34,670 nucleotides of DNA from JAKGBX01 sp965366835 (GTDB lineage: Bacteria; Pseudomonadota; Alphaproteobacteria; Rhodobacterales; Rhodobacteraceae). Position numbers and translations under genes: made by a program. The stretch is taken from positions 1-34,670 of the forward strand of contig CBDUGF010000026.1 of the NCBI GenBank assembly GCA_965366835.1, given 5' to 3'. Position 1 is the first letter of the stretch. Every line of letters starts with the position of its first letter. Below, one piece after another: positions 1 to 8,368 of the stretch. The notes beneath the pieces are model-generated. The model was not told where the DNA came from and did not search any database. It saw only the letters and a program-made list of their open reading frames with translations.

Positions 1-965
1 AAGGCGCCGTTGACCCAGGTCTTGATCCCGACATTCTCCAAGGCCGGATAGCGGGCATAGCCCATCATCAGCTCGTTCTCGATCCGGTCGGTCTGCTCCT
101 GGAACAGCTCCATGCCGTAATCCCAGGGTGCCCCGTCCATCGCCCAATGCTCGTGGTCGATCTCGTAGATCCCCACCAGCAGGCCCTTCTGGTCCTGCCG
201 CGTATAGGTAAACCCTTCCAGATCCACCGTCATCGGCACCTCGTGCTCGAGCGCCGCCAGCTCGGGCACCGTGTCGGTGATGAAATAGTGATGCTTCAAG
301 GGCGACACCGGCAGCTCGATCCCCGCCATCCGGCCCAATTGCTTGGCCCAGAGCCCGCCGGCATTGACCACATGTTCGCAGGTGACAGTGCCCTTCTCGG
401 TCACCACCTGCCAGCCCTCGGGCAGCTGATGCAGCTCCAGCACCCGGTTATGCTCGATCACCGTGGCGCCGCGCTTCTTCGCCGCCCCGGCATAGGCATG
501 CACCGTGCCGGTGGTGTCGAGATAGCCCTCGCGGTCGGCCCACATGCCGCCGAGGATGCCCTTTGTCGACATGATCGGATTGAGCTCTCCGGCCTCCTCG
601 GGCGTCACCAGCCGGCAATCCTCGATGCCGATGGATTGGAACACGCGATAGGCCGATTGCAGCCATTCCCAGCGGTCCGGCGTTCCGGCAAGGGTCAACC
701 CGCCGGTCATGTGCAGGTTGATGTCCTGGCCGCTCTCGGCCTGGATTTCACTCAACAGATCAATGGTATAGGCCTGCAACGCCGCCATGTTGGGATCGGC
801 GTTCAAGGCATGGAACCCGCCCGCCGCGTGCCAGCTCGACCCGGCGGTCAGCACCTCGCGCTCGATCAGGCAGACATCGCTCCAGCCCATTTTCGCCAGA
901 TGATACAGCACCGAGGCGCCAACCACGCCACCCCCGATCACGACAACCCGGTATTGCGATTTCAT
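1..965 (-). CDS. Dimethylglycine/sarcosine dehydrogenase-like FAD oxidoreductase (N-terminal part)
   Basis: The gene starts at the ATG at 965 and runs off the left edge, so only about 321 N-terminal residues are visible. The protein opens with a Rossmann dinucleotide-binding motif, GGGVVGAS at residues 11-18, and an acidic residue (Glu35) at the end of the second strand, as in the DAO fold. The segment SSWHAAGG (43-50) resembles the region of dimethylglycine and sarcosine dehydrogenases where FAD binds near a His. Family enzymes oxidatively demethylate N-methylated glycines and pass the one-carbon unit to tetrahydrofolate through a C-terminal GcvT-like domain, which would lie outside the window (full length usually about 800 residues). 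Exact substrate (dimethylglycine, sarcosine or another N-methyl amine) cannot be decided here. No strong Shine-Dalgarno is visible beyond a GGGGAAGGA-like stretch about 12 nt upstream. Confidence 0.85.
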   Translation of the reverse strand, partial: MKSQYRVVVIGGGVVGASVLYHLAKMGWSDVCLIEREVLTAGSSWHAAGGFHALNADPNMAALQAYTIDLLSEIQAESGQDINLHMTGGLTLAGTPDRWEWLQSAYRVFQSIGIEDCRLVTPEEAGELNPIMSTKGILGGMWADREGYLDTTGTVHAYAGAAKKRGATVIEHNRVLELHQLPEGWQVVTEKGTVTCEHVVNAGGLWAKQLGRMAGIELPVSPLKHHYFITDTVPELAALEHEVPMTVDLEGFTYTRQDQKGLLVGIYEIDHEHWAMDGAPWDYGMELFQEQTDRIENELMMGYARYPALENVGIKTWVNGA

Positions 966-1266
966 GGCCGGTTCCTTCCCCTGGTCTCCGCCCCGAGCCT
1001 AGGAACCGCGCCCCTTGCCCGTCAACGGGCCACACCGAAATCTGAAAGGCCGAAAACGACATTCGCGGCAACGCGCGCCTTGCGATGCGCCCCCTCGGCG
1101 CTTGCCGGCGGCGGGCCTCAAACCGGAGCACGGCTTTCATCTTGCCAGAAATATCCCCGCGCGGAGCGCTCCTGCCCTTGCCGCAATCGCAGCGCCCGAA
1201 ATGCCGCAGTTCCCTCAATCTCGACGCCCAGGCCCCCGATTTTTCGCAGAGAAATCGCGCCGCTGC
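966..1266. other. Gene-free interval between meaB and the dehydrogenase gene
   Basis: This 301-nt stretch separates two minus-strand genes. It holds one copy of the dispersed CTTCATCTT repeat (1135-1172) and presumably the promoter of the dehydrogenase gene. Open frames crossing it are extensions of antisense frames with Rhodobacterales-like GC bias and no recognisable protein. I see no other gene or RNA. Confidence 0.5.
1135..1172 (+). repeat. Dispersed extragenic repeat, copy A
   Basis: Reads TTTCATCTTGCCAGAAATAT followed by CCCCGCGCGGAG and ends in the palindrome GGAGCGCTCC. It matches the copies at 9981, 11124 (inverted), 15051 (inverted, diverged) and 27950. It lies between two minus-strand genes, in the orientation opposite to them. 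Confidence 0.65.
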
Positions 1267-2241
1267 TCACCTACCGATCTGCTCCAACGCCTTTTCCGCC
1301 GCCCGGCTGGCGGTAATCTCGCCCGCCGCCACCTCTGCCGCCAGTTGGTCCATCATCGCCTTCGCCGCGCCGCTTTCCAGCCGCGCCAGAAGCCTCCGGC
1401 GCACCTCCTCGGCAAACCAGAACTGCGCCTGGCGCGCCCGTGCCGCCTCGAAATGCCCGTGTTCGCGGCGCCAGTCGATCAGTGCCGTCATCTCGCTCCA
1501 GGCCTGATCGAGTCCGATCTGCTCCACCGCCGAGACCAGCATCGCCTTGGGAAATCCGGGCGGATCCTGCGGCCGTTTGCGCAGCAGCTTGAGCGCACCG
1601 GAATAGTCCGCGCAGGTCCGCGTGGCCGCCGGTTTGAGATCGCCATCGGCCTTGTTGACCAGGATGATATCGGCCATCTCCATGATGCCGCGCTTCACCC
1701 CTTGCAGCTCGTCGCCCCCCGCCGGGGCCAGCAGCAGGATGAACAGGTCCGACATCTCGGCGACCATGGTTTCGGATTGCCCCACCCCCACCGTCTCGAT
1801 CAGCACCACATCGAACCCTGCGGCCTCGCACAGCTCGATCGCCTCGCGGGTGCGCCGCGCCACGCCGCCGAGCTGGGTCTGGCTCGGCGATGGGCGGATG
1901 AAAGCGTTCGGGTCGCGCGACAGTCGTTCCATTCGCGTCTTGTCGCCCAGGATCGAGCCGCCAGAGCGCGCCGAGCTGGGATCGACCGCCAGCACCGCCA
2001 CCTTCAGCCCCTGTTCGGTGAGCATGCAGCCGAAGGCCCCGATGAAGGTCGATTTGCCGACACCGGGCGTGCCCGACAGCCCGATGCGCATCGCCGCGCG
2101 TCCGAGCGGTTTCAGCGCTTCCAGAAGCTCGGTCGCCTCTGCGCGGTGATCGTCGCGCCCGCTTTCCACCAGCGTGATCGCCCGGGCCAGCGCGCGCCGG
2201 TCTCCGCGTGCGATCTTCTCTGCCGTGGCCGCGATATCCAT
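1267..2241 (-). CDS. meaB: MeaB/ArgK-type GTPase, methylmalonyl-CoA mutase chaperone
   Basis: 324 residues, the usual family length. This G3E P-loop GTPase gates cofactor loading and protects adenosylcobalamin-dependent methylmalonyl-CoA mutase, the step after methylmalonyl-CoA epimerase in propionyl-CoA breakdown; older annotation calls it the LAO/AO transport kinase ArgK. Visible motifs are Walker A GTPGVGKST (57-65), VDPSSARSGG from Asp87, the switch/Walker B region ETVGVGQSE (149-157) and the base-specificity motif NKAD (196-199). No mutase gene is in view, but the epimerase gene lies at 29630-30034. The gene is divergent from hrpB with about 107 nt between starts. An alternative frame that continues upstream to 2578 is an antisense shadow of hrpB. 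Confidence 0.92.
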   Translation of the reverse strand: MDIAATAEKIARGDRRALARAITLVESGRDDHRAEATELLEALKPLGRAAMRIGLSGTPGVGKSTFIGAFGCMLTEQGLKVAVLAVDPSSARSGGSILGDKTRMERLSRDPNAFIRPSPSQTQLGGVARRTREAIELCEAAGFDVVLIETVGVGQSETMVAEMSDLFILLLAPAGGDELQGVKRGIMEMADIILVNKADGDLKPAATRTCADYSGALKLLRKRPQDPPGFPKAMLVSAVEQIGLDQAWSEMTALIDWRREHGHFEAARARQAQFWFAEEVRRRLLARLESGAAKAMMDQLAAEVAAGEITASRAAEKALEQIGR

Positions 2242-2348
2242 CTGCCTGTTCCCGCCTCAGTCCCGATACCGCGCCTTCATGCCCAAGGCGTGCGCCCAAG
2301 TCCAGTGCCCCATGGACGCGCGCGCCCGCCTGCCGCATAACCCGGGGC

Positions 2349-4802
2349 ATGAAATCCGGCCTGCCGATAGATGACGCCCTGCCGCCCCTGCTCGACGCCT
2401 TGCGCGCGCAGGGCCGCGCCGTGTTGCAGGCGCCGCCCGGCGCGGGCAAGACCACGGTGGTGCCGCTGGCGCTGCTCGAGGCGGGCCTCGCCAAGGGCCG
2501 CATCCTGATGCTCGAGCCGCGCCGCCTCGCCGCGCGCGCCGCCGCCGAGCGCATGGCCGAGACGCTGGGCGAAGCCACCGGCCAGACCGTCGGCTATCGC
2601 ATCCGCGGCGAAAGCCAGGTTTCCAAAGCCACCCGCATCGAGGTCGTCACCGAGGGCATCCTGACCCGGATGATCCAGTCCGACGCGGAGCTGTCCGGCA
2701 TCGGCGCCGTGCTGTTCGACGAGTTTCACGAACGTTCCCTCAATGCCGATCTCGGCCTCGCGCTCTGCCTCGAGATCGCCGAAGCGCTGCGCGACGATCT
2801 GATCCTGCTGCCGATGTCGGCGACGCTCGACGGCGATCCGCTGGCCGCGTTGCTCGGCGCACCGCTGATCACCTCTCAGGGCCGCGCTTTCCCGGTCGAA
2901 ACCATCTGGCTCGACGCGCCCCTGCCAAAGACCAGACGGCTGGAACAGGCCACCGCCGAACTCACCCTCGCCGCGCTGGCCGAAACCGAAGGCGGCGTGC
3001 TCGTCTTCCTGCCGGGCGAAGGCGAAATCCGCCGCGTGCAGGCGCTGCTCAGCCCGCTTCTGCCGCCAGATTGCCACCTGCGTCCGCTGTTCGGCGCGAT
3101 GCCGTTCAGCGAGCAGCGCGCCGCCATTGCCCCCGCGCCCTCGGGGCGCAAGATCGTGCTGGCCACCGCCATCGCCGAAACCTCGCTCACCATCGAGGAT
3201 ATCCGCGTGGTGATCGACGCGGGCCGCGCACGGCGCGCCCGCTTCGATCCGTCCTCGGGCATGTCGCGGCTGGTGACCGAGCGTGTCACCCGCGCCGAGG
3301 CGACCCAGCGCGCCGGCCGCGCCGGGCGGGTGGCGCCGGGGCGTGCCTACAGGCTCTGGGGCAAGGGCGAGGAGGGCGCGCTTGCCGCCTTTCCCCCGGC
3401 GGAAATCGACTCCACCGATCTCTCCGCGCTGGCGCTGGAGCTGGCACTCTGGGGCGCTGCCCCCGCCGATCTGCCGTTTCTGACCCAGCCCAATGCGGGC
3501 GTCTATGGCGAGGCGCAGGCGCTGTTGCAGATGCTCGGCGCGCTCGATGCTGAGCATCGCATCACCGCGCATGGCCGCATCCTCGCTGGCCTGCCGCTGC
3601 ACCCGCGCCTTGCCCATATGCTCGCCATCGCCGGCCCCGATGCCGCCCCGCTGGCCGCGCTCCTGGCCGAGCGCGATCCGCTGCCGCGCAGCGCCCCCGC
3701 CGATCTTTCCCTCAGGCTCGAAGCCCTCGCCGATCCCAAACGCTTCGCCGAAACCCGCCCCTACCAGCCCAACCGCGCCGCCCTCGCCCGCATCCGCGCC
3801 GAGGCCAAGCGCCTTGCGCGCGGCCTGCGAGACCGGCCATCGGGCCGGGCGAGCGCCGCCGAAATGGCCGCGCTCGCCTATCCTGATCGCATCGCCCAGC
3901 GCCGCAAGGGCGATCAGCCCCGCTATGTATTGTCGGGCGGCAAGGGCGCGGTGCTCGACGAGGCCGATCCGCTGGCCGCAACGCCCTTCCTCGTCATCAC
4001 CGATACCGATGGCAACCCGCGCGAAGCCCGCATCCGTCAGGCCATCGCCATCAGCCAGAGTGATATCCGCGCGCTTTTCAGCGATCAGATCGGCTGGGTC
4101 GAGATCTGCGAATGGTCGAAACGCGAGCGCCGCGTGATCGCCCGCCAGCAGGAGCGCCTCGGCGCCATCACGCTCGACGACCGGATCTGGAAAGACGCGC
4201 CGCAAGACGCCATCGCCCGCGCCATGTGCGCCGGTGTGCGCGATCTCGGCCTCTCCCCCGGCCCCGCCGCCCAGCGCCTGCGCGCCCGCGTTTCTCTGGC
4301 CCGCGCCGCCGGCCTCGATCTGCCCGACATGTCCGATGCGGCCCTGCTCGACAGCCTCGAACACTGGCTCCTGCCGCATCTCGGCCGGGTCAGAACCGCG
4401 TCCGACTGGAAAGGCTTCGATATCCTGCCCGCCCTGCAAGCCATGCTCGATTGGGACCAGACCCAGAAGCTCGATGCCCTCGCCCCGCCGCATTTCATCA
4501 CCCCGCTGGGGCGCAAGATCGCGATCGACTATTCCGGCGAGGCGCCCGAGATCAGCCTGCGCCTGCAGGAGATGTTCGGCCAGAAGACCCACCCGATGGT
4601 CGGCACCACCCCGCTCAAGGTCACGCTCTTGTCGCCCGCCCAGCGCCCGGTGCAGACCACGCTCGACCTGCCCGGCTTCTGGGCCAGCTCCTACGCCGAT
4701 GTGCGCAAGGACATGCGCGGCCGCTACCCCAGACACCCCTGGCCCGAAGACCCGACCGAGGCCGACCCCACCCTGCGCGCCAAGCCGCGAAAAGGAAGCT
4801 GA
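2349..4802 (+). CDS. hrpB: ATP-dependent RNA helicase HrpB
   Basis: 817 residues from the ATG at 2349, the normal HrpB length. The open frame extends back to 2208, but that would overlap the divergent meaB gene and adds an Arg/Pro/Ser-rich non-conserved stretch, so 2349 is preferred. Motifs of a DExH-box superfamily 2 helicase are seen in order: Walker A PPGAGKTT (29-36), the DEFH variant of the DExH box (124-127), SAT in LPMSATLDG, and QRAGRAGR of motif VI. The HrpB-specific C-terminal domain ends in a basic tail. The family is cytoplasmic; its RNA substrate is poorly defined, and loss is often tolerated. There is no clear Shine-Dalgarno before this start. The next gene begins 8 nt after the stop and is probably co-transcribed. 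Confidence 0.93.
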   Translation: MKSGLPIDDALPPLLDALRAQGRAVLQAPPGAGKTTVVPLALLEAGLAKGRILMLEPRRLAARAAAERMAETLGEATGQTVGYRIRGESQVSKATRIEVVTEGILTRMIQSDAELSGIGAVLFDEFHERSLNADLGLALCLEIAEALRDDLILLPMSATLDGDPLAALLGAPLITSQGRAFPVETIWLDAPLPKTRRLEQATAELTLAALAETEGGVLVFLPGEGEIRRVQALLSPLLPPDCHLRPLFGAMPFSEQRAAIAPAPSGRKIVLATAIAETSLTIEDIRVVIDAGRARRARFDPSSGMSRLVTERVTRAEATQRAGRAGRVAPGRAYRLWGKGEEGALAAFPPAEIDSTDLSALALELALWGAAPADLPFLTQPNAGVYGEAQALLQMLGALDAEHRITAHGRILAGLPLHPRLAHMLAIAGPDAAPLAALLAERDPLPRSAPADLSLRLEALADPKRFAETRPYQPNRAALARIRAEAKRLARGLRDRPSGRASAAEMAALAYPDRIAQRRKGDQPRYVLSGGKGAVLDEADPLAATPFLVITDTDGNPREARIRQAIAISQSDIRALFSDQIGWVEICEWSKRERRVIARQQERLGAITLDDRIWKDAPQDAIARAMCAGVRDLGLSPGPAAQRLRARVSLARAAGLDLPDMSDAALLDSLEHWLLPHLGRVRTASDWKGFDILPALQAMLDWDQTQKLDALAPPHFITPLGRKIAIDYSGEAPEISLRLQEMFGQKTHPMVGTTPLKVTLLSPAQRPVQTTLDLPGFWASSYADVRKDMRGRYPRHPWPEDPTEADPTLRAKPRKGS

Positions 4803-4810
4803 ACCGCACA

Positions 4811-5980
4811 ATGACTGGAACTTCCCTGATCGACACGTTGGAATGGTCTCCGGTGGCAGTCCTGCCGGGCGTCTCTCTGCGATCTTCCGCCGAAATAGGA
4901 AATGAGTTCGCCCGCATCGTTTCGGCGGATCACGCGATTATCCGAACCCTCGCCCAAACTTACCCAAACCTAGGAAAGTTCTCCGAACAATTCACAGACG
5001 CGTTTGGAAATTCTGTCAGGCCAAGCTGGATCGTTGTCCAAAAAGCGTTCCAACGTCGGCATTCCGACGGTGAGGCTCTCATAGCCTTTCGCAACACTGT
5101 TGCCCTTTCGGCAATATTGCCCGTCGCGGCGAGCAATCTAGTCAAAGAATCATCGAGTGGTATTTCCCGGTTCAGTGACCCTTACGATCTCTATCCTTGG
5201 ATGCTTGATACGCAACTTAACGAATTGGTGATGGCAAACGCATCAGTCATTGCCTCACACCTCGTGTCTGAGTTTTGCGGTCAATGCCCGCCGCAAACAC
5301 CACAGTCAGTGCTTACAGAACTTGACGTCGACACTCGCCTACTCGAGGCATTAATGAGAAAATGGACCGAATGCTTCGTGTCGCGCCATTCGTCCGCGGA
5401 TGATCGCCGACTTTTTCGTTCGCTACAGATGGCCTTCGAAGCGGCGCGCCTGCCGTCCAAATACTACACATCAGATTTGGATCTTGGACGCCAGGTTTCT
5501 CTCTGGGTAAGCGCCCATGAAATCTTGATCAATGATGACGAAAGCCAAAGTCTAGCGAGCAAAGTCCGGCGAAAGCTGGCGTGTTTTCAGGCCATTACTC
5601 CAGCACTAAACAAGAAGAGCTACCGCCATAAACTTGGCGGCAAGTATGTTGCGCACACATTGGCTCAAAAAGCTTATTCTTGCCTGAACGACGCGAGAAA
5701 CGACTATCTGCACGGCAACAGAGTCACACCATCGGCGCTAAGACCAAGAGGCTACAATGCATCCGTTTTTCAGGTAGCTCCACCGCTTTTTCGGCTCCTT
5801 CTTGAGGTGAGGCTGTTCGGAGGCGCACAAATTCAAACCTCACAGGTATTCGCGCTGGAAGACCTGAACGTTATGGCGGCCGAAATTGATCGCCGATCAG
5901 AGTTCAATTCAGTGCGTGAGACGCTGGAACAGCCTATTCTCGCGTTCCGCCATCAACCCCTCACCAACAAACATTGGTAG
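4811..5980 (+). CDS. Unrecognised protein with C-terminal HEPN-like RNxxxH motif
   Basis: 389 residues from the ATG at 4811, the first methionine after the hrpB stop. I do not recognise the full-length family. Near the C-terminus the sequence LNDARNDYLHGN contains Arg296-Asn297-x3-His301, the R-N-x3-H signature of HEPN nucleases, here followed by Gly-Asn as in Apea-like HEPN domains. The N-terminal ~250 residues are mostly helical-looking, with no P-loop, membrane span or signal peptide. Base composition differs sharply from neighbours: the 60 nt at 5221-5280 contain 31 G/C, and codons such as TTA and AGA (EALMRKW) are used, whereas hrpB is about three-quarters G/C in places. This suggests horizontal acquisition. 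It sits 8 nt behind hrpB. A role as an RNase in defence or as a toxin is inference; no antitoxin gene is visible nearby. Confidence 0.7.
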   Translation: MTGTSLIDTLEWSPVAVLPGVSLRSSAEIGNEFARIVSADHAIIRTLAQTYPNLGKFSEQFTDAFGNSVRPSWIVVQKAFQRRHSDGEALIAFRNTVALSAILPVAASNLVKESSSGISRFSDPYDLYPWMLDTQLNELVMANASVIASHLVSEFCGQCPPQTPQSVLTELDVDTRLLEALMRKWTECFVSRHSSADDRRLFRSLQMAFEAARLPSKYYTSDLDLGRQVSLWVSAHEILINDDESQSLASKVRRKLACFQAITPALNKKSYRHKLGGKYVAHTLAQKAYSCLNDARNDYLHGNRVTPSALRPRGYNASVFQVAPPLFRLLLEVRLFGGAQIQTSQVFALEDLNVMAAEIDRRSEFNSVRETLEQPILAFRHQPLTNKHW

Positions 5981-6009
5981 CCTCCGCTGACCCAAAACTC
6001 CCACCTTCT

Positions 6010-6037
6010 TTGCAATTGCGGTAAAAAGGTATATGTT
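6010..6037 (+). promoter_or_regulatory. Possible promoter for the Nudix gene
   Basis: TTGCAA (6010-6015), a 16-nt spacer and TATGTT (6032-6037) lie in an unusually AT-rich 130-nt gap before the Nudix gene. Other -10-like hexamers (TATATG at 6030, TATGAT at 6047) compete, so the exact promoter is uncertain. Confidence 0.3.
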
Positions 6038-6109
6038 AACAACATCTATGATATAAGTTTTGAACGAAAAATCGGGGCGACCAAGCTCCGGCAGGCAAGC
6101 GAGTATCTT

Positions 6110-6568
6110 ATGCACGATGGTTTCAGGAAAGCCTGGAGCGAATTGCTCCAGCCGATGCTGCGCCGCCCCAAGCGGTTGCAGGTGGCGGCGTTGTGCTATG
6201 CCCAGAAAGGGCCGAAGAAACAGGTGCTGCTGATCACATCGCGCGACACCGGGCGCTGGATCATCCCCAAGGGCTGGCCGATCGATGGCAAGGATGCCCC
6301 CGACGCCGCCCGCCAGGAAGCCTGGGAAGAGGCTGGCGTCAGCGAAGGCAACATCACCGCCGATCCGGTCGGCACCTATGATTACGACAAGGAACTCGAT
6401 GGCGGCCTCTCGGTCCCGGTCGAAACCCTGGTCTATTCCCTCGAAGTGACCCAGCTCGAGGACGTGTTCCCCGAATCCAAGCAGCGCCGCCGCGCATGGG
6501 TCAGCCCGAAAGAAGCCTCCGGCATGGTGCGCGAACCCGAGCTGCGCGATATCCTGCGCCGCATGTGA
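6110..6568 (+). CDS. Nudix hydrolase, diphosphoinositol-polyphosphate-phosphohydrolase-like
   Basis: 152 residues. Nudix enzymes cleave nucleoside diphosphates linked to another moiety. The Nudix box spans Gly55 to Val77: the catalytic core is intact (QEAWEEAGV, 69-77, with the metal-binding Glu73 and Glu74), but Lys61 stands where the consensus has Glu and Gln69 where it has Arg. The lead-in IIPKGWPIDG resembles the PKG-x-P context of eukaryotic-type diphosphoinositol polyphosphate phosphohydrolases and of many alphaproteobacterial relatives; the substrate is not predictable with confidence. The gene sits about 100 nt before a phosphate permease on the same strand. The start is the first ATG; the Shine-Dalgarno is weak. 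Confidence 0.85.
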   Translation: MHDGFRKAWSELLQPMLRRPKRLQVAALCYAQKGPKKQVLLITSRDTGRWIIPKGWPIDGKDAPDAARQEAWEEAGVSEGNITADPVGTYDYDKELDGGLSVPVETLVYSLEVTQLEDVFPESKQRRRAWVSPKEASGMVREPELRDILRRM

Positions 6569-6667
6569 CCAATTAGCCATTTACCGGTATCCGGGCAATA
6601 AAACCTGTTGATCTGAAGCCTTGGCTTGGCTACCCCGCAAACACGCAGTGGGGGATAGACAAGCCAG

Positions 6668-8152
6668 ATGACAAACCTGCCGAATGACGCCGACCATCTC
6701 GAGACTCTGGATCGCGATCTCGACCGGTTTTCAACCCTCGAAACCGCAACCCAATATGTCGCCCGCCCGATGGTCGCGCCCGGCATCGGCCTGGCCTTCA
6801 TCGTGGTCGCAGGTCTGGCCGCGGCCATATTCCTCGGCCAGATGCCGATCAACATGGTGGTGGTCGCGGCGGCGGTTTTCGGCGCCTACATGGCGCTCAA
6901 TATCGGCGCCAACGATGTCGCCAACAACATGGGGCCGGCGGTCGGCGCCAACGCGCTCACCATGGGCGGCGCCATCGCCATTGCCGCGATCTTCGAAAGC
7001 GCCGGCGCATTGCTGGCCGGCGGCGACGTGGTCTCGACCATCTCCAAGGGTATCATCGCACCGGAAAGCGTGGCCACGCCCACGGTGTTCATCTGGGCGA
7101 TGATGGCGGCGCTGATCTCGGCCGCGCTCTGGGTCAATCTGGCGACATGGATCGGCGCGCCGGTCTCGACCACCCATGCGGTGGTCGGCGGCGTCATGGG
7201 CGCAGGCATCGCCGCCGCAGGATTCGCGGCGGTGAACTGGCCCACCATGAGCACCATCGCCGCCTCCTGGGTGATCTCGCCGGTGCTCGGCGGGGTGATC
7301 GCGGCGGCGTTTCTGGCGCTGATCAAGAGCCGGATCATCTACCGCGACGACAAGATCGCCGCGGCCCGCCGCTGGGTGCCGATCCTGATCGGCATCATGG
7401 CCGGCGCCTTCGCCGCCTATCTCGCGCTCAAGGGTCTCAAGCGCCTGGTCAAGATCGACATTCAGACCGCCCTGCTGATCGGCCTGGTGTTCGGCATCGC
7501 CTGCTGGCTGATCACCATTCCGCTGGTGGCGCGGCAGTCGCAGGGGCTGGAGAACCGCAACAAGTCGCTCAAGGTGCTCTTCGCCATGCCGCTGGTGCTT
7601 TCGGCGGCGCTGCTCAGCTTCGCCCACGGCGCCAATGACGTGGCCAATGCGGTGGGCCCGCTGGCGGCGATCGTGCACGCCTCGGAGTTCGGCGATTTCT
7701 CCGACAAGGTGGCGATCCCGATGTGGGTCATGGTGATCGGCGCCTTCGGCATCTCCTTCGGGCTGTTCCTGTTCGGCCCCAAGCTCATTCGCATGGTCGG
7801 CTCGCAAATCACCAAGCTCAATCCGATGCGCGCCTATTGCGTGGCCCTGTCGGCGGCGATCACTGTGATCGTGGCGTCCTGGTTCGGCCTGCCGGTCAGC
7901 TCGACCCATATCGCCGTCGGCGGCGTGTTCGGCGTCGGCTTCTACCGCGAATGGGACACCAGCCGCCGGATGCGCAAGAACTCCGGAACCATCCCCGAAG
8001 AGATGCGCATCGCCCCGGAAGAGCGCCGCCGCCGCAAACTGGTGCGGCGCTCGCATTTCATGACCATCGTCGCGGCCTGGGTGATCACCGTGCCCGCCGC
8101 CGCGTTGATGTCGGCGCTGATCTTCCTGCTGCTGCACACGCTCTTTGTCTGA
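6668..8152 (+). CDS. PiT-family inorganic phosphate permease
   Basis: 494 residues, inner-membrane protein that imports phosphate, generally as a metal-phosphate complex with protons. The duplicated PiT signature is present twice: GANDVANNMGP near residues 80-90 and GANDVANAVGP near residue 320. Hydrophobic segments fit 10-12 membrane spans. The N-terminus carries a hydrophilic extension of about 40 residues and there is a charged loop near residues 430-460 (RRMRKNSG and EERRRRKL). This is the constitutive low-affinity type rather than the PhoB-controlled Pst system; I saw no Pho box upstream. It follows the Nudix gene at about 100 nt, so the two could share a transcript. Confidence 0.93.
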   Translation: MTNLPNDADHLETLDRDLDRFSTLETATQYVARPMVAPGIGLAFIVVAGLAAAIFLGQMPINMVVVAAAVFGAYMALNIGANDVANNMGPAVGANALTMGGAIAIAAIFESAGALLAGGDVVSTISKGIIAPESVATPTVFIWAMMAALISAALWVNLATWIGAPVSTTHAVVGGVMGAGIAAAGFAAVNWPTMSTIAASWVISPVLGGVIAAAFLALIKSRIIYRDDKIAAARRWVPILIGIMAGAFAAYLALKGLKRLVKIDIQTALLIGLVFGIACWLITIPLVARQSQGLENRNKSLKVLFAMPLVLSAALLSFAHGANDVANAVGPLAAIVHASEFGDFSDKVAIPMWVMVIGAFGISFGLFLFGPKLIRMVGSQITKLNPMRAYCVALSAAITVIVASWFGLPVSSTHIAVGGVFGVGFYREWDTSRRMRKNSGTIPEEMRIAPEERRRRKLVRRSHFMTIVAAWVITVPAAALMSALIFLLLHTLFV

Positions 8153-8368
8153 ACCCAAGGCACGTCCGCCATTCGCTCGCCCGGCATGCCGGTGGGCCAG
8201 GCCGTGATCGGATTTGGCGCTTGACGGGTGCGCGCACCTTCCTCACCATCGCGGCATGAAAGCGTTGCGCCTTAAACTTGAGTCTGGGAAAGGGCGGAGC
8301 GCCGCGCGACAGGTGAGATTTTCCCGCGCCGCGCCAATAACCAGTCATCCAGGTTCAGGGCGTGACAC

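Noticed and set aside
147..1316. 389-codon plus-strand frame
   Set aside because: It is antisense to the dehydrogenase gene, whose N-terminal Rossmann motif is clear; the frame's product has no domain.
2208..2348. Upstream in-frame extension of hrpB
   Set aside because: It overlaps the divergent meaB start and encodes a Ser/Pro/Arg stretch not seen in HrpB proteins.
2277..4811. 844-codon open frame antisense to hrpB
   Set aside because: It is a GC-rich shadow with Gly/Arg/Gln-rich composition and no motif, whereas the plus strand encodes a full HrpB with all helicase motifs.
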